DNA of 42,663 nucleotides from Thermomucor indicae-seudaticae (Eukaryota > Mucoromycota > Mucoromycetes > Mucorales > Lichtheimiaceae): the NCBI GenBank assembly GCA_000787465.1, contig JSYX01000293.1:1-42663 (forward strand). Reading direction: 5' to 3'. The stretch's first letter is position 1; the number at the start of each line of letters is the position of its first letter. Made by a program: the position numbers and the translations under genes. Below the pieces are notes generated by a model. It made no database searches, was not told the DNA's origin, and saw only the letters and a program-made list of their open reading frames with translations. Of the stretch, positions 18,936 to 30,466 are shown piece after piece.

Positions 18936-20916
18936 TCAGGACCTGCGATTTTGTTGGTCAGTTCTCAGAGACTCTTGATCCTCACTGTTCCAGGCATCTT
19001 CAGGAATGGTGTTGATGCGAGGCTGATGCATAATCAGGCTATCCCTTGGATTGTGATGAGGATGGCTGGATGCGATGGACGAGGACCGTTCGAGGGTGCT
19101 TCCGGCTGTGGTGGTGCTCGCGGGACTATCGTCCCACAAATCTTTATGGACAGCCGTCGAAAGGGACGAGCGCTTTTGTTGTGTTGTGGTGGCAGAGCTT
19201 GGGTGATCGTCGGTGTGGACCGAGCCGCTGATCGTGCTGATGGCCGATTCACGAGCGCCGGATGACGATCCCTGTTGCCAACGCGCTGCGATTTCCTTGA
19301 GCAACCAGCTGCCGCGGCCTTTGGCTGCGTCGAGTTCGGGCGAGCGCCGGTACGGTTCCTGAGGCGCAAGGTAGTCCCGAGTGGCCAAGGGTTCGGGCCG
19401 TGGTGGGGATCCAGCAGCGGCAGCAGCAGCGCCAAACGGGTCAATGGCTGACGAAGCGGATAGCCAGCTCGCGTGCGTCTTGCGTTCGTACATGCCCGGT
19501 GGACTGCTTCCGGTGAGGGTCGCAGGTGCCGGAGCCAGGCCGAGGTTGGCGTCATACGGGTCGTCGTCCATGGCTTCGGCTTCGACTTTGGATTCTCGCA
19601 TGATGGCGCGTGGATCCGTGATACGACCCCCGAGGTCGCGTGTTTCCGTGCCTTGGGAAAGAGAACCGCCGCCGGTCATGAGTTGCGCCAGAACATTGTA
19701 CTTTGACGATCGATGGTTGTTATGCTCTTCCATCACATCGAGATGGTCGTACCGGGACGGCTCGCCCCAAAATTCGTCATTGTCGTCTTGGTAGCGAATC
19801 TGTTCAAATTTCCGGGCACGCCAGCTGACGCGATGGCGGCGGCTGCGGCGCTGGAACGCGAAGGCGAGGCATGCGATCAGGGCGACGGCGCCTGCGACGG
19901 AACCGATGGTGATTCCTGCAATGTGGGCGCCCGTGAGGGCCGATGGCTGGGCCGAATTTCCGTCGACGCCGCAGGTGCCGTTGTCGCAGTGGGCCGAGGC
20001 GCATTGGAAGTCCTCGTAGCACTGGGCGCCGTTGCTCATGAGTTGGACGCAGGAGGCGGTTGCGGCGTTGCAAAAGTAGCGGTCTTGTGGACAGATGCCA
20101 TTGACAGCGTTTGGGTCGGAAGCGCATTCGTTTGTGCCCAGGACGAGAGAAGGGGTTGCAGTGGATGAGGTGATGGAGAAAGAACGGCTCGGTTCGGTGG
20201 TGGTAGTAGTGGATGTCGGTGTTTCTGTGAGCGTTGGAGTACTCGTTGATGTGCTAGTGGTAGTAGTAGCGGACTGGACAGAGTAAAATGTTTGTGTGGT
20301 GGTCTGAGAACTGTCGTAAACAAAAGAGGTGGATGTTGTAGAAGCAGTGTCTGAAGAAGAATAGATGTCAGAGGTGCTTTGGCTTGTTGTATAGGAGTCA
20401 TAGGAGTCCGTATAAGGAGTTGTTGTTGAACTCCCATACGCGTCGGTTGAAGTTTCTATAAAAGCGGCGGCAGCATCTGTGGTTGACGCATATGTGTCAG
20501 TGACAGGTGGTGGTGTAGTGGCTAGGTATGTATCTGTGCTGGTAGCTTCAGTCGTAGGAGTGAGTGTCGGGTCATCTGTCTCTTCGACCCAGGAAGGCTG
20601 AACGTAACCCGAGTCGCTGGTTGTTGCCCAAGCATTTTGGCGAGCAACCATTGTATGGCCTGTCGGGTAACATCATTATTTAATTCTGCAAGCTGCGCCT
20701 TGAGAATGTATCGACGTTACCTCGTAAAGCCATGCTTCGCGTGATGTCCGCTTCCGAAGGATTCCTCTCTTTTTTTTTTACATGTTACTTTTTAAAGCGA
20801 ACATGATAGCCAAAATTTTTTTTACCTGCCGCTGAATTTGTGGCGGTCAAGACAAGGAGGAAAATAACAAGGTAGATACGGCGCAGATTTTGCGCATAGG
20901 AAAATGAGGTCGACAT
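18936..20916 (-). CDS. Mucin-like single-pass surface protein with Cys-rich domain, 3 exons, 620 aa
   Basis: Exon 1 (20916-20826) encodes a signal sequence (LRRIYLVIFLLVLTATNSAA). Exon 2 (20768-20721, 48 nt, 16 codons) and exon 3 (20659-18936) follow through in-phase introns of 57 and 61 nt. The ectodomain is about 170 residues of Ser/Thr/Tyr/Asp, likely heavily O-mannosylated. Next comes an eight-Cys module (about 225-276: ECASDP...GICPQDRYFC...SCVQL...QCYEDFQC...HCDNGTC). A transmembrane helix follows (about 292-315: HIAGITIGSVAGAVALIACL), then a basic stop-transfer (QRRSRRHR) and a roughly 300-residue Ser/Pro-rich cytoplasmic tail. The architecture recalls fungal wall-stress sensors (Wsc/Mid2 type), but the Cys module is not a WSC domain that I recognise. 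A sensor role is inference. Confidence 0.75.
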
Positions 20917-21797
20917 TACATGTATATTTGCAGAAAAGAGGAGAAAAGGCCGTTGTAATAAAACTGTGTGGATGTGGATTTGCTAATGAAATTCGTGTCA
21001 CCATGATTAACCCGAAAGAGGCGGTTGATCAACCCACCCATAGTTGCCCGGCTCGTCTTATAAAAGTCAACCATGTCTCTCTCTCTCTCTGTGTGTGTTT
21101 GTGTGCGGTTCAACCGCTTGTTCGATGCAAAGATGTAATAGAATTTTCAATAACACAAAGACCGGAAAGACAAGTTGTTGGGAGCAACGAAAGAGTCGAT
21201 GAACCGTTTTCTGACGACGACGGCAGCAGCAGCAGTTATTACGCGAATGAGCGGGAAGGGGTTTGATATTCAGACTCCACCCAATAGGAAACTTCAGGTC
21301 CAGATATCTATCTTGGCGCCACTGGCATCGATGGTCCAGGTAGGGTTACTAGGCGACTAATGGCATCTGCCCGATCACTCGTTTGACGGGCGCTCGTGCG
21401 CTTCATTGTTGTGCTGGATATTAGTAAAAGACACAGGAGCGAGCGATGTTTGCAGAAACACGAATAAAGAGTATGACAAAAGTTCTGGTGACACGGCTCC
21501 GGGCGGGAAATCCTTTTCAACGCATGCGCTATCCAGCTGGGCGATACGAACATGGACTGGTCCGGGTAGGCAGCAAAAAAAAGTTCGGATAGTCTCTTTG
21601 GGAATACGCGTGTCTTTTTGGATGAAAAATCACGCAGGGAATGGAACATTTATTTCGTCAACTTGTACAGGGAGGGACGCCTTGATTTAGTACATATAAT
21701 GGTAGGTAGTTATAAAAGTACATGTATAGATAAAGCAGAAGGGTAACTATACCAGCTAAATATGTACAAGAAAAATGTATCTATATGGGGGTGCAGT
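20917..21797. other. Intergenic region between the surface-protein and FTR1 genes
   Basis: It contains a CT/GT microsatellite (about 21076-21104) and short GACGACGGCAGCAGCAGCAG repeats near 21210. No gene, RNA or transposon end could be supported. Confidence 0.5.
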
Positions 21798-23056
21798 TCA
21801 CTTGGCGTTCACGGCCATGGGCCTACAGTTTTCGATATCGACTTGCTCAGCCATCTCGCCAGCGATAATCTCGCCATCTGCATTGATATATTTCTTTGCG
21901 TTCTCGAGAGCCGCGTCGCCTTCTTGCCATTCGCCGGCCTCGGCTTTCCGGATCGCCTGCTTTTTCTCATCAAAATAAAGATAGATGAGTGCAGCGACAA
22001 CCACCATCCAGTACAAGCAGTAACTGGTGATCGTGCCGATGGTCGCGGTATTGTTCCAGCCGAGAACAGAGTTGAATATTTGCCTGTGTCATTAGGGAAG
22101 AATGGAGTTATGTTGCTGCTGCTACTGCTACTGCTGTGATGACTAAGTACATACCATCCGCCATTTTCAGAGATATTTTTTTCAGGGTCACCCCAAGAGA
22201 CGTGCCATACGGCAGTGGTGACCTTGTAGCCAATGACATCGCCGCTTTCCTCGGCGGACTCGCCACCAATGACCTGGTTCCAAGCGTATTGCTCAATGAA
22301 GCCGATGGCTCGCGACATCAGCCCGGCGGCAACGAGATAGAGGATGGCGGTGGAGAAGACAAAGAACCAGCGGAGGCGGATGAGGGAACCGCCTCGATAG
22401 ATGATGAGGCCGACGATGCATCCGCATAGCAAGCCCATGATCACCGCAATGGGGATCGATTTAGCCTGCGTGTTGAGAGAGACCTATTGACAATGGACAA
22501 GCAAGATCAGTCAGCGAGTGTATAAGAGAGAGAGTGTGTGTATAGGATGACGTACGCCTCCAATAAAGACCACGGCTTCCAGGCCTTCACGAAGCACGGT
22601 AATAAAGGGCAAGAGGAAAAACGAGGAGCGTTGAAACCTGGCTGCCCAACCGGTTCGTTTGTTTTTCTTGTCCTTTGACTCGTCGATGGCCTTGGCGAGC
22701 TTGATTTTCCACTCTTCCTGCATGCGTTCAGTCTTGAGCATGGCGAGGCCCATGAGGGTGATGAGGAGGGTGGCGATCAAGCAGAAGACGGCTTCCCAGA
22801 TGTACTCCGTGGCGCCCCAGAGGTTGTTGAGGACGGTGTACCAGACGGCGATGAAGGCGCCGCCGATGCAGAGGCAGATGACGAAGCCGCCGACGGTGCC
22901 GACCCAGACTTGCTTCCGGAGACGCTTGTAGACGGATGTGGACGGATCAAAGATGCGGCTCAGGAACGAGAGCAGGACGGAGACGATGATGGCTGCTTCG
23001 GTGGTCTCGCGAAAGATGATGAAGAAGATGGGGACGTAAAAGAGGTCCTGGGACAT
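21798..23056 (-). CDS. FTR1: High-affinity iron permease FTR1, 3 exons, 371 aa
   Basis: Exons (minus): 23056-22556, 22483-22155, 22083-21798; introns 72 and 71 nt, in phase. Ftr1 is the plasma-membrane permease that moves Fe3+ produced by its partner ferroxidase. The N-terminus MSQDLFYVPIFFIIFRETTE carries the first R-E-x-x-E motif at residues 16-20 (RETTE, atypical at the middle positions). The second, REGLE, occurs in LPFITVLREGLEAVVFIGGV (about 155-160). About seven hydrophobic segments follow family topology, for example VWVGTVGGFVICLCIGGAFI, IMGLLCGCIVGLIIYRG and YCLYWMVVVAALIYLYF. The C-terminal tail is charged. It is divergent from FET3, with only 244 bp between start codons. Length agrees with fungal Ftr1 (about 370-400). 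Confidence 0.95.
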
Positions 23057-23160
23057 GAGTGGGGATGGAGTAAACGAAAAGAGAGAGAGAGAAAGATGGA
23101 GCGGAAGGCGGGACGTGTTTTGAAAAAGGAAACAAGCGAGGGGTGGAACAAAGATGGGCG

Positions 23161-23169
23161 TTATCTGAT
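23161..23169 (-). promoter_or_regulatory. Iron-GATA factor site ATCAGATAA
   Basis: Read on the minus strand it is ATCAGATAA, an exact match to ATCWGATAA, the site bound by Urbs1/SreA-type GATA repressors that shut off iron uptake when iron is plentiful. Confidence 0.75.
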
Positions 23170-23181
23170 CTTCGCTAACTG

Positions 23182-23190
23182 TTATCAGAT
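23182..23190 (-). promoter_or_regulatory. Iron-GATA factor site ATCTGATAA
   Basis: Second exact ATCWGATAA match, same orientation, 21 bp from the first, about two turns of the helix. Tandem sites are the usual arrangement for high-affinity repression by two-finger GATA factors. Confidence 0.75.
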
Positions 23191-23300
23191 GCAAGTTACA
23201 CCATGACATTGCAAACCCGGGATCGTTTCGAAAATAAAACTCAACCTTGGTTTTTTTTGTTTTCTTTTTTTTTCTCTTTCACCGTACATTCTTAAAAAGT

Positions 23301-25632
23301 ATGATCAAGCGCATCTTGGCAATACTGTCAGTGATGGCTTGTGTCGTTCAAGGAGCGCGCGTAGAGTATAACTGGAACATCACGTACGCGACTGCCAATC
23401 CAGATGGACTTTATGAGCGTCGTGTGATCGGTGTGAATGGACAATGGCCGCAAGTGTTATCTTTTAAGAATAAAGTGATAGGAAGGTCGTCGTAACATGA
23501 TGCATTAGACCGCCGCCAGTAGAGGTGACGGTAAATGATACCTTGGTCATCCATGTGCACAATAGCCTGGACCAGCCTACATCGCTGCATGCGCACGGTA
23601 TGTTCCAGAACAACACTGGGTATATGGACGGTTCCTCGATGGTGACGCAATGGTACGTATCACCCCCCGACCCGTATGCAAGTCTATGATTGTTTCGGAC
23701 ACAACTCATCTATTGATGTGTGTGGCGTCGCTCAGCCCTATTCCACCGGGAAGAGATTTTACGTACGAGTTCAATATCACGCAACATGGCACCTACTGGA
23801 TCCACAGTCACTACATGGTACGGGATGCAATGCAGCACAACTTGTTCTTTTTCAACTGATCCAAGTGGATGCCATCGATCAGGGACAATACATGGATGGA
23901 TTGCGCACACCCTTCATTCTCCACGACACGGTCGAAGCCTATCCATACGACGAAGAGCTGATCGTTACGTTGACAGGTAACGTAGTCTTGATGCCCCAAA
24001 ACAAGTAAATAGGCCTAAAACTCAGCCATACAAAAAAAAAGACTGGTACCACCAGGAGAGCTCGGTTGGATTGGCTCAGTTTCTCAACGTCATGAACCCG
24101 ACGGGTGCGGAGCGTAAGTCGCGCGCCCCTCCATTGTCTGGAATTCTCTTTTGATCATCTTTTTGTTGTTTCAGCTGTACCACAGTCGGGATTGATCAAT
24201 GAAAACGCCAACACGACGTTTTCGTTTACGCCCGGCAAAACGTATCGCCTGCGGCTGATCAACATGTCTGGATTTGCCATGTTCTATTTCAGCATTGATG
24301 GCCATACGATGGATGTGATCGAAGCCGATGGCGTAAGCAGGAAGCTGTGAATGAATGCAAAGAGAGAGAGAGAGAGAGAGCAAAACTCTTATATTGTGTA
24401 ACCAACCAGGTGGACGTTGAACGGACGACGGTGAACAGCGTTTATCTGACGGCAGCCCAGCGGTTATCCGTGCTTGTGACAGCCAAAAATTCGACGGATC
24501 TCAATTATTACATGCATGCGGATATGGACACCGATATGTTTGATACCGTGCCTGCCAATCTGCAGCCAAGTAAGACAGTAACGAGGGAGTGGGGGAAGCA
24601 TTGTTCTTTAATCGGAAGTGCCATTAGACATCACGGCACCGATCTATTACGACAGGTCGCACAACAACTTTGCGCCGTCTCAGGATGTCGGGATGGCGAG
24701 CGCGTTTGACGACATTGGACTGAAGCCGTTGCAAGCGGAAGACGCGGTCGACCCGGACGTGACGATTCCGATGACGATCACGTTTGAGGTGACGACGGAC
24801 GGCATCAATCGGGGCATGTTCAACAGCCTGCCGTACCTGGCGCCCAAGGTGCCGAGTCTGAACACGCTGCTGTCGCAAGGCAACTATTCTTTGAGCGCTG
24901 AAGTGTATGGTCCGCAGACGATGGCGTTCGTGCTGAATCATCTGGATATGGTGGAGCTGGTCCTGAACAATCGGGACAAGAACTCGCACCCATGTAAGCG
25001 TGTTAAAAGTGTATGTTGGTTGGTTGGCGCGGGGAAAGTCTAACGGCGCGCGTATCAGTCCACCTTCACGGGCATGTTTTCCAGGTCGTCGGTCGGGGCG
25101 ACGGATACTACGACGCGAACGCGACGGTACCGCTGAACGTGAGCAACCCCTTGCGCCGCGATACGGTGCATGTGCCTGGCGAAGGGTTTGCGATCCTACG
25201 ATTCCGCGCGGACAACCCCGGGGTTTGGGTGAGTGAGACGATAAAGAGTATGGATACGGATTCTGATATGTGTAAAAGTTCTTTCATTGCCACATTGAAT
25301 GGCATCTTGAATCGGGCCTGGCAGCGACGTTTGTCGAAGCGCCGGATGTGGCTCAGCAGCGCATGAGCTTGCCCTCGAGCGTGATGGATTTGTGCACGGA
25401 GGCTGGGCTGCCGGCGACGGGCAATGCGGCGGGCAAGTCAGGGCTGGACCTGTCGGGCGCGCCGAGCGGGGTGACGCTCATTCCTGACGGGTTCACTGCG
25501 AAAGGCAAAGGCGCCATGGCCGCGTGCATTATCGCGGCGCTGATTGGGATAGGCACGATTGTGTGGTTTGCGAATGCTGACCCGCAGAAACAAGCGCGGG
25601 AAATCGCGGCGGCGCGCGCCAAATCGACTTAG
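23301..25632 (+). CDS. FET3: Multicopper ferroxidase FET3, 10 exons, 584 aa
   Basis: Exons 23301-23455, 23509-23652, 23736-23817, 23883-23976, 24042-24113, 24175-24332, 24410-24569, 24628-24993, 25059-25228, 25279-25632, all in phase. It oxidises Fe2+ outside the cell and hands Fe3+ to Ftr1. A signal peptide ([18 protein letters not shown]) starts the protein. Copper ligands are visible: [30 protein letters not shown] and the type-1/trinuclear [13 protein letters not shown] with Leu as the axial residue. A membrane anchor [20 protein letters not shown] is followed by a short basic cytosolic tail, as in yeast Fet3. Length fits (yeast 636). It is transcribed divergently from FTR1 under shared iron-GATA sites. 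The sixth intron carries a GA microsatellite. Confidence 0.95.
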
Positions 25633-26803
25633 TCTTTCTCTTTTACTGTATATTACCTAGATATGTTTTATTCATAGCGTTTACTCTATTTTATGTCTAT
25701 AGCTTAGATAATACTGTACTGTATTATAGAATACTGAGATATGTGCGGGTCGAACGGGGGGCGTTGTCCACACAGCGCAAACACGCCCACTTGGGGTGAC
25801 CCTGTCTTTTTTCTTGTGCCCCGTAAAAACTACTTTTGCAATGGATATGGCAGAAGCAGCTTCTGCAAGACACTTGCAAGAGGTGTTCCTTCCACAGATC
25901 TGGAACCCTTTTATATATTACGGAGAGACGGAGTACCAAATGCGGCGGAAACCCTGGGGACGTTGCTGTCAGTGATGGCGCCGAAACCAAGGTTGGGATC
26001 CGAGCAATCAATGAGAGGGCTTCTCAGTGAGCGGCGTGTAGAGGGAAAGAGGTTCGTCGCAAAAGTCACCAGGCACTGGCACGTTCGTACGGACTCTCGG
26101 GCCACAGTGATGCAATCCAGGAACTTGGCTCTTACTCGACAGGGATTCGAGAAACTTCCATGGCAATATCCGCCGCTCCGCCAACTAAAGTCCCGCGGTG
26201 GATCACTGAATGATTCCTGCTAATGTAGGACACAGTCAGCGGTTGGCTTCAAAGGCGCGCGGTTTACCATGTGCTGGTGCTGTATAATGTATCCTGTATG
26301 CCCATTGCATTAGTAGTTCGTAGCGCATCGCAGTAAAGAAGTATAGGTGTCGCAAACGGACCAATGAAATTATGGCAATAAAGAGGATTTCCGCCTTAGT
26401 AGAACCCTGTCGAGCGATGTAGAAGTATATTATGCGCACTTTGAGGGGTAGTGCACCAAGTTGTATAAAACACTTGTGTGCAGAAGCATGTATCCATAAA
26501 GGACGTTATTCATGACCTTAGCAAAACCAGTTGGATGCTCTGCGATCCGTCCTGAAAGGTTATGGGAGACTGGAATGAACCGAATTTCCACATATCATCC
26601 AGGCTAAAGGGGTTACACCACAACATATACATGATCTATGACGCAGCCAGTCCAATAAATATCACAGGGCAAATGCTGACCATAAATCCTCGTTAAAGCA
26701 CGGCGCGAATTTCATTTACCTAAAGACAGAACGTCACGAAGCCATTTTCACTCCGTCGGCCAATAAGCCGAATCAGTAGCCATACTCATTACGCTAAAGA
26801 ATC
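25633..26803. other. Intergenic region between FET3 and ARP4
   Basis: AT-rich 3' flank of FET3, then about 1 kb with no coding signal that I trust on either strand, no RNA gene and no clear repeat ends. Confidence 0.5.
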
Positions 26804-28660
26804 ATGGTGACTTACGGGGGAGGTACGAGGTTGTGGGGGGAATCAAGCAAGTGATTGAGCGCACTGAGAAGATCTTGTGGTTGGCCATTAGACGAAGTGA
26901 ATGCGTTGGTTTTCGACCTGGGCACCTCGACGACGCGCGCCGGGTATGCGGGCGAGGACACACCGCGAGCGCTGTTTCCGACATGCTACGGCTACCTGGA
27001 TCAAGAGCAGACGGCGGATGGCGATGTTGTGATGAGCGAGGCGAATGAGGCCAAGAGGCACAAGTATTACATTGGCGACAACCGGGTGAATACGTGGCGG
27101 GCGAATATGGAAGTACGGAATCCCGTGAAGGACGGAATGGGTAATTGGCTTACGGAATGAGAACGACGATGGGATAAAGGGTAAATAGACTCAAATCAAA
27201 ATATATGGACAGTGAACGATTGGGATGCATTGGAACAGATCTGGAATGTGACGTTTCGGGAGATGCTTCGAGTAGATCCGAGCGAGCATCCGCTGTTGTG
27301 CACCGAGCCAGCGTGGAACACGACCGAGCATCGGGAAAAGATGGTGGAGCTTGCGTTCGAAAAGTTTTCGTTTCCTGCGTTTTACCTTGCCAAGGACGCG
27401 GTGATGACAGCGTGAGTGAGAGAGAAAAGGAGTGGAGGAAGCGCGGGCATTGGGGCTGACGGATGTGCGTGAAAAGGTTCTCTGTAGGACGCGCGACGGC
27501 ACTTGTGTTGGATTCAGGAGCAGGCGTCACGAGTGCGGTGCCAGTGTATGACGGCTACGTCCTGAAAAAGGGTAAGAAAGAGAGAGATGGCAGTTTTGTT
27601 TGCACGGGACCAACTCACGGATGTCTGTGGGGGGAAAAAGGGATATTGCGGCAATCGATTGCGGGCGACCTGATTTCGCAGCAGATCCTGGACTATTTGA
27701 GAAACGAGAGGCAACTGAGCGTTTTGCCACAGTATAAGATTGCGAGCAAAAAGGCAGTCGAGAGCGGCCAGGCGCCCGAGGTGGAAGTGCGGGAACGGCC
27801 GAATACAACGGAAAGCTACGACCATTACCAGATATCAGTATGTTTTGTGTGTGTGTGTGTATAGAGGATGGTTAGACCAACCCAGTTGTTTATGATGTAG
27901 AGAGTGTTGCATGAGTTCAAAGAGTCGGTGTGCCAGGTATCAGAGATGACGTTTGACGAAAAGTAAGTTAACAAGGCTCGTTGGTGTGAATGCGTTGACT
28001 GATCTCGGGGAAATGAAAAAAGCGTGATGGCTTCGCGCCCACAGAAACCATTCGAGTTTCCAGACGGATACAACAATTTGTTTGGAATCGAGCGGTACCG
28101 GTTCCCGGAGATCATGTTCCAGCCTCAACAGTTTCTACGCGTTGTAAGTTGTGTGTGTGCGCGCGCGCGCAAAAAGAGACTGCGATGATACTGATGATTG
28201 GTATCGATAGCCTCGGATGCCAGATGGATCACTTGATCCATCGAAGCTTGGTCTGACACAGCAACAGTTCGAGACGAGCCTGGGCGTGCATCGTCTAGTC
28301 CATAGCAGTATAGAGAGCTGCGATGTGGATCTTCGACCACTGCTATATAACAATGTGGTGGTGACGGGTGGAAATACGCTTTTCCCTGGATTCAACGAAC
28401 GATTAAACTATGAGCTTCCAATGCTGGCACCCTCTGTAAGTCTGCTTTCATTGTTTGTGTGTGCGATTCAACTGCTGATGGATTCTATTTTACAGAGCAA
28501 GGTCAAGATCCATGCGGCCGGCAACCAGACAGAACGTAAATGCAGTAGCTGGTTGGGCGGTTCTATCCTTGCTTCATTGGGTACTTTTCATCAGCTTTGG
28601 ATCAGTCGTCAAGAATATGAAGAATCAGGAGCTTCCATTGTCGAGACAAAATGCCAGTAA
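26804..28660 (+). CDS. ARP4: Actin-related protein 4 (Arp4/BAF53 family), 9 exons, 443 aa
   Basis: Exons 26804-26822, 26892-27140, 27213-27411, 27477-27571, 27641-27837, 27901-27962, 28023-28143, 28211-28435, 28496-28660, all in phase. The start MVTYGGDEVNALVFDLGTST/TRAGYAGEDTPRALFP is typical of Arp4. Further actin-fold blocks: HPLLCTEPAWNTTEHREKMV, TALVLDSGAGVTSAVPVYDG, LRQSIAGDLISQQILDYL, VHSSIESCDVDLRPLLYNNV followed by VVTGGNTLFPGFNERL, and SSWLGGSILASLGTFHQLWI. Arp4 is a nuclear subunit of the INO80, SWR1 and NuA4 chromatin complexes, often paired with monomeric actin. The nucleotide-binding loops are partly conserved. Slightly shorter than the yeast protein (489). The last intron is 60 nt and stop-free in frame. 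Confidence 0.93.
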
Positions 28661-28789
28661 AGTTATCCTTTCATCTAACCAATAGCTAAACCGTAATCAT
28701 TTTGGATTGCACTGCAATCCCAGTCAGCGTTTGAATGAACGTTGGACGGTTTGTGGGGGTTTGAGAGAGTATCTACATGAGAAGGGGGT

Positions 28790-30320
28790 CTATTTCCGGC
28801 ACAACATGGCAATGAGGGCACCTCCGATACTGCCACCGTCTTTCGCGATTTCTAATTTGATGCGACTGGCAACAGAAGGACCGAACCATTCTTCAAGTGC
28901 GCATTTCAAGCGTTCTGCCATGTGAGGATAAAACTCATAGGTGGATCCGTTGATGCCGACCACGATATCGTCATTTTTGGAAGAAAGCTGCTGCTGGATG
29001 ATCATGGATGCGATCGCGACCGAGGCCAGGCGTGCACTGCGGGTTGCGACAATGCTACAAATGCGGGTCAGGATAGCCATGTCTCGTGAGGTTGGGCTGT
29101 TGGCAAAATGGAATTGAGTCGTCAAAAGTTCTTTGGATGATTCCTGTTGTTGCTCAAGAGCGCTCATCGAGGCGGTTGGGAAAGACCAGGGCTCATGGAA
29201 TCCCTCAGGGACAATGCCGTCAAACAGGACGCCAGCCTTGATAAAGTCGAGGGCGATCAGGCGGACCAGCTCACCTAGATACGCGCCCGACATCATTTTT
29301 TCGTATAGCTGGAATCCGGGTTGATTATGGTTCGCGTCCAGGGCCCTATCGTAGCGGGTGATGGGCAGGTAACAACAACTGTCGTTGGAGCCAAAAATGT
29401 CAATTTCGGTGTTGATGAGCATCTCTGTTCCAGGCGGGTAAGCAGCTCGGATCGCGGGATCCAGTTGGAGAATGTTTTCAATCTTTTCGGGATACGCTGC
29501 ATTGATGCCTGTGGCAAAGATGAGGCCAATGCGTGCTTTTGGGTTGGCATAGGCGTGCGCGACGAGTGTCCCAACTGTGTCGTTCAGTATGGCAGAGACT
29601 CGAACGTTCAGACCCTGTCATATATAGATTAACATGAGGGACTGATTGAAGTTGGCTTGGATGATGCTCTATACCTTGCGGTCGAACGCTTGATGAAACA
29701 TGTCTGCGAGGTCGTGTCCTTCAGTGTCCTGAAGCGTGAATCCTTTGCCCATTCTCAAGATGGTGCCTCTGTCTACGGCAGTTTGACTATATATGTTTTT
29801 TGAAAAGTTGCATTAGAATGGCTGCTGGTGGTGCGAAAATAAAAATAAAGAATGAGAACACTCACTCGACGGGAAAGCTCCAGCAGACGCCGAGCGAGAG
29901 GGTTTCTCGGCCTTGGACCTGGTCTTCTGAGAACAGGTGACGTGCCTTGACCGTAACGAGTTCTTGGACGGCGTCGGCGATCCAGTCAAAGAAGGCGGCA
30001 CCGGGCCCGGTTTTGAGGGCTTGGGTGGGCGACTTTTTGAGTTCGAGAACGTGGACTTTGCCAGCTGCGCCTTGTAGCTCGACGGCGGAGATGCGCAGAT
30101 GGGTTCCACCGAGATCGAGCGAGAGAAAAGTGCCGGTCTCATTGCCATTGGGCAACTTTGTGACGAATGAAGGGATCATGGTGGCGAGGCCCTTGGAGGG
30201 TGTTTTGAGACCGTGGTTGTACTCGTGGACAAAGCCGGCAATGATGGGCGCAAGCTTTTCCTTGGGCAGGAGAAAGTCTTGCTCCAGGCTTTGGAAGAGA
30301 ATGTCGACTGTGTTGGTCAT
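28790..30320 (-). CDS. Hexokinase-family protein, divergent, 3 exons, 463 aa
   Basis: Exons (minus): 30320-29866, 29786-29675, 29614-28790; introns 79 and 60 nt, in phase. Hexokinase hallmarks: LSLDLGGTHLRISAVEL (phosphate-1; the usual Asn of GGTN is His), WSFPVDQTAVD, MGKGF (usually TKGF), AILNDTVGTLVAHAYA with the catalytic Asp, ATGINAAYPEKI, NTEID (usually NTEWG), FQLYEKMMSGAYLGELVRL, and the C-terminal KDGGSIGGALIAML (usually DGSGxGAA). Sugar-contacting residues are largely kept, but several nucleotide-site positions differ. It could be a working glucokinase/hexokinase or a regulatory, weakly active member such as those known in Aspergillus. Length is normal for a fungal hexokinase. Confidence 0.85.
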
Positions 30321-30466
30321 GAACACGGCGGAAAAAGAGAGAGGGAGGACCTCGGTGTGTTTGTATAACAAATGAGAGAAAAAGAAACACGGTGGTCGGA
30401 AAAAACGGCATCCCCACCCCACCAACCCTGAGTGAACCCTGAACTCAGCCTCGCTTTACTTTTCCA

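Larger units (their letters stand above)
23057..23300. promoter_or_regulatory. Shared bidirectional promoter of FTR1 and FET3
   Basis: The whole 244 bp between the two start codons. It holds two iron-GATA type sites (23161-23169, 23182-23190) near its middle and T/CT-rich tracts next to each ORF. Pairing of permease and ferroxidase on one promoter is known in several fungi; here the sequence shows the layout directly. Confidence 0.8.

Noticed and set aside
20904..21266. 120-residue plus-strand frame
   Set aside because: It overlaps the signal-peptide exon and promoter of the surface-protein gene and consists largely of CT/GT and CAG microsatellite translation.
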